Positions 32,996-43,925 of a stretch of DNA of 64,000 nucleotides are shown here, piece by piece (the stretch's first letter is position 1; each line of letters starts with the position of its first letter). Position numbers and translations under genes: made by a program. Where the stretch lies: the NCBI RefSeq assembly GCF_023159225.1, contig NC_063180.1, forward strand, positions 6,259,297 through 6,323,296. Direction: 5' to 3'. Under the pieces are notes generated by a model that saw nothing but the letters and a program-made list of their open reading frames with translations, had not been told where the DNA came from and did no database searches. The stretch is from Perognathus longimembris pacificus (taxonomy: Eukaryota; Chordata; Mammalia; Rodentia; Heteromyidae).

Positions 32996-34018
32996 AGTCA
33001 ATTTCCATCCTGCTTTTGGACAGTGATGTAACCACTGCTTGTCAGTTTCCCCATCAAGGCAGCCTGATCACCCACAGCTGGAACTAGAGATTGACAAGTG
33101 AGTCCAGTGCCCTGCCTCCACCCTGCAGTCCAGCCTGGGCCCACAGGGACACTCACTGTCTTTCTGCACATTCCCACATACACCCCTCAGTTAGCTCCTT
33201 CATTCCTGCATTTCCTGCAGTGTGTGTTCTGACAGCTCAGCAGACAGGTGTCAGGCTCACAGTACATTCTTGATGGCACTAAAGTACCTGGCTGTGCTAA
33301 AGTACCTGGCTGTGCTGAGCTGCCCCCAGGCCTCCTTCCCTCCCTTCCTCCCTCCCTCTTTCCCTCCCTCCTTCGCTCTTTTTCTCACTCCTTCTTATGT
33401 CCAAAATATAAGAACCCTGCTGCCTGCTGTGTCCAAATGACACACCCTCCACACCCTCTTGATTCACTCATTGGACTTTGAGACACTTTTATTCACTGTG
33501 GTATCTGCACCACACCAAACATCTGGTAGGAAAAAAAATTTAAATGTTTATTCTGCACGGTAACTTTTAAAACCAAATCAAGGAAACTTGACATCTTTAG
33601 TCAATTGCTTGGCGGCATGCAGACTCAAGCCAACATATAATCTCATAAAGATTGTCCCTCCTTGACTTCTCTCTATCCATGCAACATACTCACCCACCAG
33701 CCCAGAAACATTTTTCTTTTCCCCAAGATAGGGGCACTTATTCAACCAGCCCCTGCAGCTTTGATCAAATCTGAAGACATAGTGGTTAGGGGGGTTCACA
33801 TATTTATCTTCCTCCTATGGCCTTTGTAGTTGTCTTCTTGGCCCACCAGGTTCTGTCAATCCCATTTACCCATTCCAAACTCAACTCACTTGCACACTTG
33901 GGATTGTCCCATGATGTTTCCCATAAAGCAGACTAGTTTTCCTGCTCCACAACTGTTCCAACCAGGTGCAGCTTTCCTTCCAGAAGGAAGGAAAATTACA
34001 ATGAATGGAGCACAGGAG
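32996..34018. other. Unique sequence with small tandem repeat
   Basis: Holds a two-copy 18-bp repeat (33279-33314, CTAAAGTACCTGGCTGTG) and a (CCTT/CCCT)n pyrimidine tract at about 33334-33375. No gene recognised. Confidence 0.5.
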
Positions 34019-34625
34019 GATTGGGCCATTTAAAAGATGAAACTTCCATACTTGAAGACTTAATCCATATCTTAGCTATGGTAAATAATTCTGCAATGAA
34101 CATGGTTTTGCTGGTAGCTTTAGGATGGCCTTGTTTGTGGTCATTTGAGTAAATATCCGGGAGTGGGATTGCTGGGTCTATGTTTAGTCTTTTGAGGAAC
34201 CTCCATTCTGTTTTCCAGAGTGGTTGAACAAGTTTACACCCCCACCAACAGCGTAGTAGCATTTCCTCTTGATAACATCCCTGTCAGTATCAGTTGTTAT
34301 TAGATTTTAGAGAGATTCTTATTATGTTCTGTTTGCAATTATTTCTATTTTTTCTGTTTTAGTTTTCTGTACCCTTTGTCTTGTGTATAAGTTTATCTGA
34401 TCTGTGGAAGGGAAAGAGAATCACAGAAACAGTAGGACAATGGATGAACTAATGTAACAATAATACTCACTAGACACTATGTTGGAACTTTACAAGTGGG
34501 GGGGGACTATGGAGAGGTAAGAGGGAGAAAATGAGGGAGAGTGTAGCAGTACTAATAAAGAATGTACTCATTACCTTACTTATGTGACTGTAACCCCCCT
34601 GTTCACCACCTTTACAATAAAACAA
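34019..34625 (+). mobile_element. LINE-1 with inverted 5' part (twin-primed)
   Basis: 34031 to about 34305 reads on the minus strand as ORF2 C-terminal region (minus-strand frame 33996-34262 carries the GCKLVQPLWKTEWRFLKRL-type stretch). About 34306-34625 reads on the plus strand as an L1 3' UTR tail, ending with gactgtaacccccctgttca and an A-rich tail. An inverted ORF2 piece joined to a forward 3' end is the hallmark of twin priming. No clean target duplication was found, so two separate insertions remain possible. Confidence 0.65.
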
Positions 34626-34698
34626 AAAGGTTGGGCTAAGCACTGTTCAGGTATTTAATACATGCTAAAATAAAAAACAAAAAAATAATAATCCATTA

Positions 34699-34924
34699 CA
34701 CTGGGCTCCAGGGGCTTACACTTGTAATCCCATCTACTCAGGAGGCTGACGTAGGAGGCTCATATTTCCAATCCAGCTGGGGCAGACAAATCTGAGAGAC
34801 TTCCATCTCTTAATCAATCAGCAAAATGCCAGACATGGAGGCATGGCTCAAGTGGCAGAGCAACAGCAAAGCAAAAGTACAATATCCTGTGTACAAACCC
34901 CAGTACTGGCACAGGAAAAAAAAA
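34699..34924 (+). repeat. Dimeric B1/ID-type SINE
   Basis: Left half: ctgggctccaggggcttaca, ctactcaggaggctgacgta. Right half: acatggaggcatggctcaag, aaaccccagtactggcacag, with an A tail. Full-length. Confidence 0.88.
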
Positions 34925-35537
34925 GAATAGTTATTTGAGTTAAACATAAGAAAAGAAAATTCCCCCATAGAATGAGGGTCTCCTTTCTTCTTTCTACATT
35001 TTTTTTTGGTTTTTATTCTTTGCTAACACCAGGCTCTCAGGAAAATTCTGAATAGAATGTAATATCTAAATATGCTCAAAGGCTGGTCCCACATAGCAAA
35101 TTCAAACAACGAAATGTACCCAGTTCAGGGAGAGATGTTTCAGGGAGCTCCAGGGTGCTGACAGGGCATGTGCAGACAATAGGAATGGGCTCCAGAGTCA
35201 CACTTCCCAGCTAGAGACCCAGTACAGGTGGTACTGACTCCTTCAGTGAGTCTCTTCCCTGAGCCACAGCTCACTGGTGGCAGGAGATCCCATTCCCTCA
35301 CCAGGCTCTCCTCTTCTGTCCCCTCTGGCTGTTCCAGAGCATTCCTGCCTTTGTCTCTGTTCTGACTGCTTCTCTCCATGTCTGCCTGTGTGAATCCTGC
35401 CTGTCCTTCAGAGAGTACTGGCTTCATGGGCATATGGCCTATGCAGCCCCACCAGGAAGGCCCTGAGCTTTGTTTCATGCTTGCTGTTGCCCACCTTGCC
35501 TTGACATTGTGTGTTTGTATGTGTGTGCATGTGTGTG
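34925..35537. other. Unique sequence, nothing recognised
   Basis: No gene. A decayed TGTG stretch lies at about 35510-35540, directly before the next SINE. Confidence 0.4.
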
Positions 35538-35711
35538 TGCTGGTACTAGCATTCTATGGAGTGAGCCACAGCTCCACTTCTGGCTTTTTACCAGTTAATT
35601 GGAGATAAAAGTCTCTCAGATTTGTCTGCCCAGGCTGGCTCTGAACCTTGATCCTCAGATCTCAGCCTCCTGATTAGCTAAGATTACTGGCAGGAGCCAC
35701 CAGCATCCAGC
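35538..35711 (-). repeat. Dimeric B1/ID-type SINE, reverse, internally deleted
   Basis: ctggtactagcattctatgg, then gagccacagctccacttctg, gataaaagtctctcagattt, gatctcagcctcctgattag. The tRNA-like half is internally shortened. Confidence 0.82.
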
Positions 35712-36540
35712 TTCATTCCTGAACATATTATCTCCACTCTTGAGCTTTGTAAATGAAGTCTAATGAGACAATTGAGCTAGCAAGTGAGCAGGTGGGCTGT
35801 GGTCATGGTGGGATTTTTAGTGTCCTGAGCACAGAGTTTGGGAGCTCATAAAATGGGAGACATGGGTGACAGTGGGAGCACAAGATTAGTGTGTTGTACC
35901 CACAACCATGTGACAGTTCCAAGACCACACTTTTCATTTGAGCCAGAACCTGATCCCAGAGCTGAAAGGCTACAATAGTCCAAGAAACAAATGACCAAAG
36001 GAACCTATTTCTTGCTTGTGTAATGTCCCTGGATTACTAACTACTTATGCTGGAAATGATGACAAAGGAGGACGGCGAGAGATGGGCGACCTGCAGTTCC
36101 TTTTCCTTTGCGTCTTTCCTTTCCCATCAGTGAGCTCAGGGGAGACAGTGTGTGCCATGTGACACAGAACACCCACAGGTCACTGATGTTCTGTGGTCTC
36201 CACAGCTCTGCAAAGAACAATAGCTCTGAAATAGAAATGATGTATTGCGATGGTTTTGCAGATGAGTTAAATATTCTTATAGTTATATTTAACATCTCCA
36301 TTGTATAATATAAACATTGAACAAGAAAACTCATGCTAAGAATTTAAACTTTCTACTTTTATTGACCTAGAATGGCATTAAGCTGCAAAGAAACATGACA
36401 AGTTGAGAGACTAGAAGAGGAACTATGTATATTCTTATGTGTGTGTATGTGTGTATACACACATATATACACTTTTCCTGCCCTTTAAGCAGGGGTTTAC
36501 GTTTTCATTTTGCACTGGACCCTAAAAATTACAAAAGCAA
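35712..36540. other. Unique sequence with an AT-rich inverted repeat
   Basis: Contains an AT-rich inverted repeat at 36261-36295 (see findings). The segment 36041-36330 is repeat-free, with mixed GC and AT blocks, and may be conserved. No gene seen. Confidence 0.4.
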
Positions 36541-36628
36541 GGCTGAATGAGAAGCTCAGTGGTAGGGCATTTTCTAGTATTCTTATTCTTAGAGCCTTGG
36601 GTTACATTCCCCCACTACCCCCTTCTCC
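36541..36628 (+). repeat. ID-like SINE fragment
   Basis: ggctgaatgagaagctcagt, then ggtagggcattttctagtat, then gagccttgggttacattccc: tRNA-derived A and B box order. Confidence 0.75.
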
Positions 36629-36734
36629 GCAAAAGTAGTCAACCCTGCCTGTAAAATGCCTTCAGTGTCTTCACTGAATGGTGACAGGAAGGGTGGGCAA
36701 ATGCAGTCATAATAGTCAATGTACATAGGTGAAA

Positions 36735-36885
36735 ATGCAACTAGGCCAATCGAGGTGATGGGTGAGGTTGGAAGAGATGGGGGAGAAAGATAAAAATTGT
36801 GGCATTGATCAAGATGTATTGATACACATGAAACTCCTTTGTAAAACTAGTTACGATAATTTTAAAATTAATTGAAAAAAATATC
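36735..36885 (+). repeat. Probable L1 3' UTR fragment
   Basis: gatgggggagaaagataaaa, then gcattgatcaagatgtattg, then gaaactcctttgtaaaacta, followed by an AT-rich end. Resembles an L1 3' end. Subfamily uncertain. Confidence 0.5.
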
Positions 36886-37685
36886 TTCCCCACTTCACAT
36901 CACCTCAGCCTCTGGGCATTGCCCTTGCTCTGAACACTGAGTAGATACTCCTTTCCTTCACTGAGCCCTTTTTGTCCTCTCCTCTGTCCCCATCTCTTGG
37001 GTGACCTGTCTAGCTCACAGAGTTGTTAAGTAGTGTCCTTGGACTTCACAACTGGAACTTTCACAGCTGGAGGATGTTGTGATGAGGTTTACTTTACATT
37101 GTGCTCAGTAGGTGCTCAATAAATGCCATGGAAGGTGGAGGACCAGGACGTGTCCCATGAAGACTTTGTCCCAGTGTGAGTACTTGAGTGGGCACTGAGT
37201 GCGAAGTTAATGAATGTTCATTTGCTGGCACAGATCTGTTTTTAATGTTTTGCAGGAAACCTTCCTCACAGATGGAATAAGGCAAGCTTCAACTCTTCCT
37301 CTGGTCCCAGAGATTCAACACTGAAGATTACAAGGGCAGAGAGTTATAGAATATCAGTCCTGGAAAGAATCTGAGACAGTTCTCTCCTTTTAATATCAAA
37401 GAAGTAGAGGTCAGAACCATAGGAAGAGTGAGTGATTTGAATGCAAACCTAAATGAACATTCTTGCCTCCATCCATTTCTACCCTCTCCCCTTCCAACTG
37501 CTCCACATGGTCTGAGGAACTCACTCCACACTTACCTGGGGGTGGGGTTATAGCCAAGGCTAAACCAATCAGCACATTCCATTCTTGTAATAGTGACTGA
37601 TTTGGGGCTAAGCTAGCCCAATCAGTGTGGCTTCTATTAGGAGTAAGAAGAAGCATCTGTCTGTCTGTCTGTCTTCTCTTTCTCT
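36886..37685. other. Unique sequence, nothing recognised
   Basis: No repeat family or gene identified. Confidence 0.4.
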
Positions 37686-38136
37686 TTGAGGATGATACTA
37701 GGGACCTAGTGATTACTAGGCAGGTGGTGCTGTATCACTTGAGCAATGCTTATATTCCCTTTTGCATTGGTTATTTTCTAGGCAAGGTCTTGCTTTATGC
37801 CCACACCAACCTAAGTTGTGATTCTCCCACTTGTGCTTCCTGAAGTTATGGAGGATGACAGGCATAGACCACCATGCCAGCCATTGGTTAACATGGAGTC
37901 ACAAATGTTTTTTTTTCTAGAGCTGGTCTTGAACTGTCATTCCCCATCTCTACCTCCTGAGTAGCTAGGATTACAGGCCTGAGTCACTACACCTGGCCTT
38001 TCTTTTCTAAGGTAAGGTATAGTATACATTGGTCTGGAACTCTCTGTGTAACCCAGGCTGGTCACAAACTCATGATCATCCTGTCTCAGTCTCCCACAAT
38101 GCTGAGATTACAGTTAAACATAACCACATCTGACTG
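37686..38136 (-). repeat. Cluster of three old B1/ID-like SINEs, reverse
   Basis: Successive reversed cores: tggaggatgacaggcataga (37850 area), cctgagtagctaggattaca (37957 area), and cccacaatgctgagattaca (38092 area), each followed by a T-rich or C-rich junction. Old, nested accumulation. Confidence 0.75.
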
Positions 38137-38676
38137 TCTCCTTCTTGACCAGGGGTTTGAGGACGTGAACTGGGATGGCTGCAGGCATTTCTGATATCCT
38201 GAGGGACACTGTGAGGAACAATCTGGTAATCAGAAAGAAGGGCAAAGGAAATGGCATCAGGGCCTAATGTCACTGCCAATCAGGCCTATTTGTACCTGAA
38301 GTCTTCATGGCTACAGCAGTTTTCATTTATGGGAGCTAGTAACTTCTCTTCCTGAAAGGTGCTGTTGGGAAATTTTTTTTCCATAGATAGTGTGTCCAGA
38401 ATCATTCAGGAGACACAGACATATCTGGAGCTCAAGACTCCTGACTCCCACCCACTATTGCAGAAACCCCTAAAGCAGAACTTTACTAGGGATCGTGGTA
38501 GTTAATTAATGGAGCCTAGCAAATGTAACAGAAATGGCACATTATTAATACATTGCAAATGAACCAAGGACTCCAAGTCCTCTTCTGTCTAGGCCAGCTA
38601 AGCGGGTTGGTATCTGCCTCCAGGGAAGGTGTGACACCTCACAGCGTGTAAGGAATCAAGAGATGCTGTGTCCTAC
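38137..38676. other. Unique sequence, nothing recognised
   Basis: No repeat family or gene identified. Confidence 0.4.
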
Positions 38677-38756
38677 TCATTTGGTCTGCCACTCTTCTGA
38701 CCTGCCCCTCATATGGTCTGCCGTTCACCTGGTCTACCATTCACCTGGTCTGCTAT
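38677..38756. repeat. 16-bp minisatellite, five copies
   Basis: Five in-phase 16-bp units, each matching the pattern TCAYNTGGTCTGCCAT-like with 2-6 changes (units start at 38677, 38693, 38709, 38725, 38741). Exactly 80 bp. The second unit is the most degenerate. Confidence 0.85.
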
Positions 38757-39724
38757 TCAGGCTTCAGATCCTGCAAACCACAGCAGCTGTGTCCATCCAG
38801 CAGAATGCCTGCTATGGTAGCACCCTGTCAGTGGGACTTGAGGCTTCTTGAGACCAGAAGGAGAAAACAGGGTGGCTGGTTCACTGTGGCTAACTATGGC
38901 GCCATCTGTCTCATAGGCTGTGGCTCCCTCCTCCCTGCCTCGATGACTGAACACAGTGTGGAGAAGAAAAGGAACTCTCAGAGGGAAGATAAGGAACCAG
39001 GAGAGCCAGGCCTTTGGGGTCTGGGTGGAGCAGGTGGTGATGCACCCAGACTGGGCAGATATAGGATAAAGACTCGTAGCCACACTGGCATTGCCCTCCC
39101 CAGGCCATTGGGTCTCCATGTCCAACAGCCTTCTTCATGTGCTTGAGTCACCCTTCATCTGTGCACTTAGAGCGGTATGTGGGGTGGAGCCTTAGAACAC
39201 CAATCTGCTTCCTCAAGGTGATGACCTGGTGTGTGTCTGTGTCTTCTTCAGACCTCTGGTGAGCTAGCAGAGGAGGCAATTGGGGAGCAAGGCAAATGTG
39301 GGGGAGGTCAGGCCTGAATTCTCTGTACTAGTTGCCCACCAGGTACCATGGGCAGCAGAGAAGCAGGGAGCCTTAGGAAATGTCATCGAAGGTGACAGAG
39401 CCCAATCAAGAAAAGGCAGAGGCAGAGAGGAGGAGGAAGGACGCACACACCCCTCCAGCCACTGCTATGGAAGTTCCTGCTGGGCCTCAAAGTCAGTGCA
39501 GTAGGCTGAAGGGTCCCCGGTGAGGCTGATGGAAGGGGGTCTGGAAGCAGGGAGCTTACTGAGCTGAAAATCCTGTGCCAGGGACCTAGACTTGGTGACA
39601 GGAAGGCTGGCAGGGAGACGATATCAACAGGGAGTCTCTCCAGAGCCTGTGATTGGAGGCTGGAGGCAGATGGCATTGTTTCAGTAGGCTCTTCCTTGCA
39701 ATAAGCAAATCCTTTTGCTTTTTA
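38757..39724. other. Unique sequence, no gene recognised
   Basis: Open frames up to 122 codons occur on both strands, mutually overlapping, with no domain. Confidence 0.4.
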
Positions 39725-39860
39725 AACTAGTCCCATGGTCCGATTACTTAACCCTCTCCTGGTCTCCATTTCCTCTTCTGTGAAATGGGTATGCAACCCA
39801 GTAGGCTTATTTTGGATACTCACTGAGATCCGGGGCCTGGCACAGAACAGCGCTCTTCTA
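39725..39860 (+). repeat. MIR SINE remnant
   Basis: gattacttaaccctctcctg, gtctccatttcctcttctgt, gaaatgggtatgcaaccc, then cggggcctggcacagaacag: the MIR core and 3' order. It lies inside the start of the long open frame noted at 39735. Confidence 0.75.
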
Positions 39861-41387
39861 CCAAGGCTCCTTGACCCTTCACCCAGCATCTTTTTCTTGA
39901 TGGTTGCAACCTCTCTGCTCCTTTGCACTGCTTGCCTGGGGCTGAGTGGAGCAGCACCAGAGGGTAAATCAAGCCCATATGTCTATCAGCAGGCACTAAA
40001 TCTCCCAGAGGACATTCCTGACTGCAGCAGTCATGCCCCAGCTGCCCATCAGGACAGGCTCCCCTGGCCCACCCTAGGCTTAAAGGGCCTGCTCCTGCTC
40101 TCCATCTGGCAGGGCAGGGCAGCATGCTGGAGAAGATCAGGGGCCACAAGCCTGGTCTTTGTGGGCACAGGTGTGGTCCTGATAGCAGGAGGGGCTACAG
40201 AGAACCAGAGACTTAGGTTAGGGCAGCAGAGCCCAGGCTCTGAGGTCACATGGAGTCCCTCAGGTCCCTACAGGGCGGCTGCTCACTTGTGTGGCTAAGC
40301 CACTCCTGCCTCCAACCTCTCTGCCTCCCAGCATTGTAGTGAGAGTTGCATCACTGAGTCCCCAGTGCCCAGGGCACTCCTCCCACCCTTGTCACTTATC
40401 AGAGACTACACACATTCGCCATCCCATTTGCTCTTCCCAAGGAAGAGGAAAATGCTATGACTCCCCTAAAGCAGAGGAGAAGCAGAACTTAATCCTGGCT
40501 CATTTCCCCTGGGCCATCTATGGCCATGGAGAGACTCAGGACCCTGGTTCTGTACTCCAGGCAGGGGAGGGGAGGGACTGGGGCCTGAGCATCATGGTCC
40601 TAACTCTGCCTCCAACCCCCTCCCACCCAGCCCACACTCAGCTGGTTCTCAACCTACACACAGTGATTAGGTCTGGTTACAAACACAGAAGGACAGGATA
40701 CAAACTGGCCTTGGCTAAGCCCTACCAGATGAGAAAGCTCTTCATCTTCAATCAACCCCAAGATCGGCCTGGGAGAAGAGGACCCAGAGGGTCCAAGAGA
40801 CTTTCTGCCTGCTCCGGGTTACCTTGGCTCCCGGTGTTACCAGGCAGGCTAGTCACCTTTGAAGCCGGAGTCCTTTCTTCTCCAGCTTCTGTGTGCCTTT
40901 CAAGGCTCTGTTCTCTTCTAGAAAAAGAACACTTGGCACATGGCCCATCTTCTGGACTACAAAGAATGGCACTGTTATCTACAACAACTGGCTAACCAAG
41001 ATGAAATGGCCAGTGGGAAAAGCTAATGGCTTGAGGATGACTTTGTCACAAGAGGCTCAAGAGAAAGGAATGTTTGTAGGGAGAGGAGAAGCGCAGTCTT
41101 CCTCCTGGGGTGTTTTCCCAAGTCACTGAGGGATTCCAAATGCTTTTGTCATGAAAATAAAATGTTCCTATTAGAAGTTACCCTGTGACAACCATTAACC
41201 TACTTACATTCTCCTCTATCTAAACCTGGCATTTATTTTCAGCCACGTTTATTGAGATTTTCCCTCCTGGGGTGCTGAAGAGTTAAAATTAAGTCCTTCA
41301 ACAAGTTCATTGTGTGTGCATGGTTGCAAGCCTATATGTATGTTTTATTTCTAGAATAAAATATGTTTCTTTGTTTGATTGATCGAC
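39861..41387. other. Unique GC-rich sequence with overlapping open frames
   Basis: Two plus-strand open frames (39735-40298 and 40291-40995) overlap by a few bases and look continuous, but they begin in a MIR, show no domain and have low-complexity Pro/Ser/Leu composition. I do not call a gene. A possible polyadenylation-like AATAAA lies near 41157. Confidence 0.35.
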
Positions 41388-42110
41388 TGTGGTACTGAGG
41401 ATTAAACCCATAGTCTTGCACATGCTAGGCAAGCTGGTCATGTCCTCAGCCTTATTTTATATAATTCTATTTTTTTATTATTTTGGTGGTACTGAGTTTT
41501 GAACTCAGTTTTGAACTCAAGACCTTCCTTGCACTTCCTAGGCTGGCTTCCTCTTGCTGAGCTGTAGTTCCAACCCTGGTATTTTGTTGATTATATTTTG
41601 GATGGAGTGTCACTTGCCACCCAGTGTGCCTCTGAGCCCCAATCCACCAATGTTTAGGCTTCCTGTCATTGCTGGGGTGACAGTGTACGACTAAGTCCAG
41701 CATCACTGCATGGGAATGAAGTCACATGGACTTTTATGCCTGGGCTGATCTGGAACCACTGTCCTCTCAATCATTGCCTCCCACATGTCTTGGGATGACA
41801 GAGGTATGCCCCTGAACCCAACTGTGGGTTGAGAGTAGCATTTCGCAAACTTTGAGACCCAAGTCGCCCTCAAATCTCAATTCTCTCATGTCAACCTTCC
41901 AAGTGGCTTGAATTACAGGGTACCAGTGCCTGCCTTGTTTTTGTTGTTATTTAAAATTTATTGTAAAATTGTCATTTTCCATTTCTCTTGACTTTGTTTT
42001 GCTTTATTTTGGTTCTGACACAGGATCTCACTGTATATAACTCACAGTCCTCCAAGCTCAGCCTTCCAACTACTAGAATTACAGCTGTGAGCCACCATGC
42101 CCAACTAAAA
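41388..42110 (-). repeat. Cluster of old ID/B1-type SINEs, reverse
   Basis: Reversed ID-like boxes near 41388-41450 (ctgtggtactgaggattaaa, then cacatgctaggcaagctgg) and 41485-41578, then reversed B1-like cores near 41735-41835 and 41965-42105 (actagaattacagctgtgag). Heavily diverged. Confidence 0.6.
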
Positions 42111-42114
42111 TGTT

Positions 42115-42590
42115 CATTTTTAACTAACACATGATAATTGTATTTCAAGAGTACAATGTGATTACTTACATCCTTATATACAAAATATAAAGATCAAATC
42201 TGAGCAATCAGCATACACCTCACCTCAGCAATTATCATTTCTTTGTGTTAGAACTTCAAAATCCTTTCTTCTACGTATTTTGATATACACAGTACAGCTC
42301 AGTGAACTAAAGTCACCCTGCCATGCAATAGAACACCAGAACTTGTACTATCTGTAACTTTGTATTTGTTGTCCAATCTCTTCCCAGACTCGTCTCCTGT
42401 TCCCATTCCTACCATCAGCCTCTGTGATTCACTCTACTTCAGTGAGACCAGTATGTTTTAGGTGCCACAAATAAATGAGATCATGCAGTTTTTTGTAAGC
42501 CTAATTTATTTCCTTAACATACCATCTCACAGGCTCATCCTTAATCTTCTTATTTTGGGTAACTGTTTTAGAACCTCATTGTAATGCAGA
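42115..42590 (-). repeat. Old LINE-1 (L1M-type) 3' UTR, reverse
   Basis: Ordered matches to a well-known old mammalian L1 3' UTR on the minus strand: gatcaaatctgagcaatcag, catacacctcacctcagcaa, ttatcatttctttgtgttag, aaagtcaccctgccatgcaa, tagaacaccagaacttgtac, atgagatcatgcagtttttt. Predates the rodent-specific L1s elsewhere in the window. Confidence 0.82.
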
Positions 42591-42649
42591 GGAGGTATAG
42601 ACTTGCAAGAGTTTGGAGGCAGAAGAGATAACATGTTGTTTGCTTCTTT

Positions 42650-42865
42650 GCAGGTACTTGGGCTTGAATTAAGGGCTTGAGTGCTATTTCTTAGCTCTTT
42701 TGCTCAAGGCCTGCACTCTTGTCACTTGAGCCACAGTTCTACATCTGGTTTTCTGGTGGTTACTTTGAGATAAGAGTCTCATAGACTTTCTTGCCTGGGC
42801 TAGTTTTGAGCCTCAGTCCTCCTCTCTCAGCCTCCCGAGTAGCTAGGATCACAGGCACCTGACAT
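42650..42865 (-). repeat. Dimeric B1/ID-type SINE, reverse
   Basis: gcaggtacttgggcttgaat, gctcaaggcctgcactcttg, gataagagtctcatagactt, agcctcccgagtagctagga. Full-length. Confidence 0.9.
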
Positions 42866-43043
42866 ATTGTATGTTCTTGGCCCATAGCTGGCCTTCCTCC
42901 AGTGATTCACTGCTTAGCATTCAAGCATGTTCAGCTCAGAAATGCAGCTTATCCAGTCATGGCTGTCCTGGGCCAGTGGTAGATGGGAGCCAATGTACAA
43001 ATGCACTCCTTTCATTTTTTACACAGTCTGTTTTGAGTCACAC

Positions 43044-43279
43044 TTTTTTTTTTCTGGTCCTAGGGCTTGAACTCAGGGCCTGGGTACTGTCCCTGAGCTT
43101 CTGCACCTGGCTAGCACTCTACCACTTGAGCCACAGCACCACTTTCCAGCCTTTTCTGAGTTTATTAGAAATCAGAGTCTCACGGGTTTTCTTGCCAAGA
43201 CTGGCTTCCAACCACATCCTCAGACCTCAGTCTCCTGAGTAGCTAGGATTACAGGCATGAGCTACTAACATCTGGCTTG
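43044..43279 (-). mobile_element. Dimeric B1/ID-type SINE, reverse
   Basis: A T tract, then ctggtcctagggcttgaact, ctctaccacttgagccacag, agagtctcacgggttttctt, cagtctcctgagtagctagg, aggcatgagctactaacatc. A near-match duplication flanks it (TTGAGTCACACTT before, TTGAGCTACACTT after), supporting a discrete insertion. Confidence 0.92.
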
Positions 43280-43550
43280 AGCTACACTTATTAGCCAACA
43301 TTGGATGAAGTAGCAATAACTACATCAATGGACATCTCAATATCTAAATAGTGCTTTCTGGACTGAGTGCCCCCTCCCATTTCTTTCTCCAGGTCCCGCA
43401 CTCTAGTCCTTGATAAATTTCCAGATGAGCCACCCAATGGCAGCTTTGGCTCTGCTCCTCATCATGCTGTATCATTCTTATTTTGAGGTAAATTATTCGT
43501 TGCCTTTTGCACATTTTGATTCTACTATATATATAGAGGGAGACAGAGAG

Positions 43551-43622
43551 AGAGGAAGGAAGAAAGGAAGGAAGGAAGGAAGGAAGGAAGGAAGGAAGGA
43601 AGGAAGGAAGGAAGGAAGGAAA
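43551..43622. repeat. (GGAA)n microsatellite
   Basis: About 16 GGAA units after a GAGA-rich lead. The Lys-Glu-Gly-Arg open frame across it is an artefact. Such GGAA arrays can bind ETS-family factors; inference only. Confidence 0.95.
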
Positions 43623-43727
43623 ATGTGATACAAAAGTCCTCTACCATTATCAGTAAATCTTATTAAACTTTCACTGATCTTCTGAAAGTGTAGTCTAGGA
43701 AAGTGACCTAACCTTTACTTTGTTGTT

Positions 43728-43925
43728 GTCATGCTGGTAGTGGAGCTCAAACACATGGCCTAGTGCCATCCCTTGGCTTTTTTGCTCAAGATTGGTGTTC
43801 TACCACTTGAGCTAGAGCTCCACTTCTGGTTTTTTGCTGGTTTAACTAGAGATAAGAGTCTCTCAAGTTTATCTGCCTGGATTGGCTTTGACTCACAATT
43901 CTTACATCTCAGCCTCCTGAGTAAC
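43728..43925 (-). repeat. Dimeric SINE, reverse, left part of a split copy
   Basis: gtagtggagctcaaacacat, ttctaccacttgagctagag, gagataagagtctctcaagt, catctcagcctcctgagtaa. Interrupted by the LTR at 43926-44414 and completed at 44415-44455 (gaattacaggcgtgaaccac). Confidence 0.9.

Noticed and set aside
39885..40149. Secreted-peptide gene suggested by a hydrophobic leader
   Set aside because: The leader follows a MIR remnant, there is no downstream conserved cysteine pattern or processing site, and no supporting exon structure.
40291..40995. 234-codon plus-strand frame
   Set aside because: No domain, low-complexity composition, overlaps another frame; kept only as a low-interest observation.
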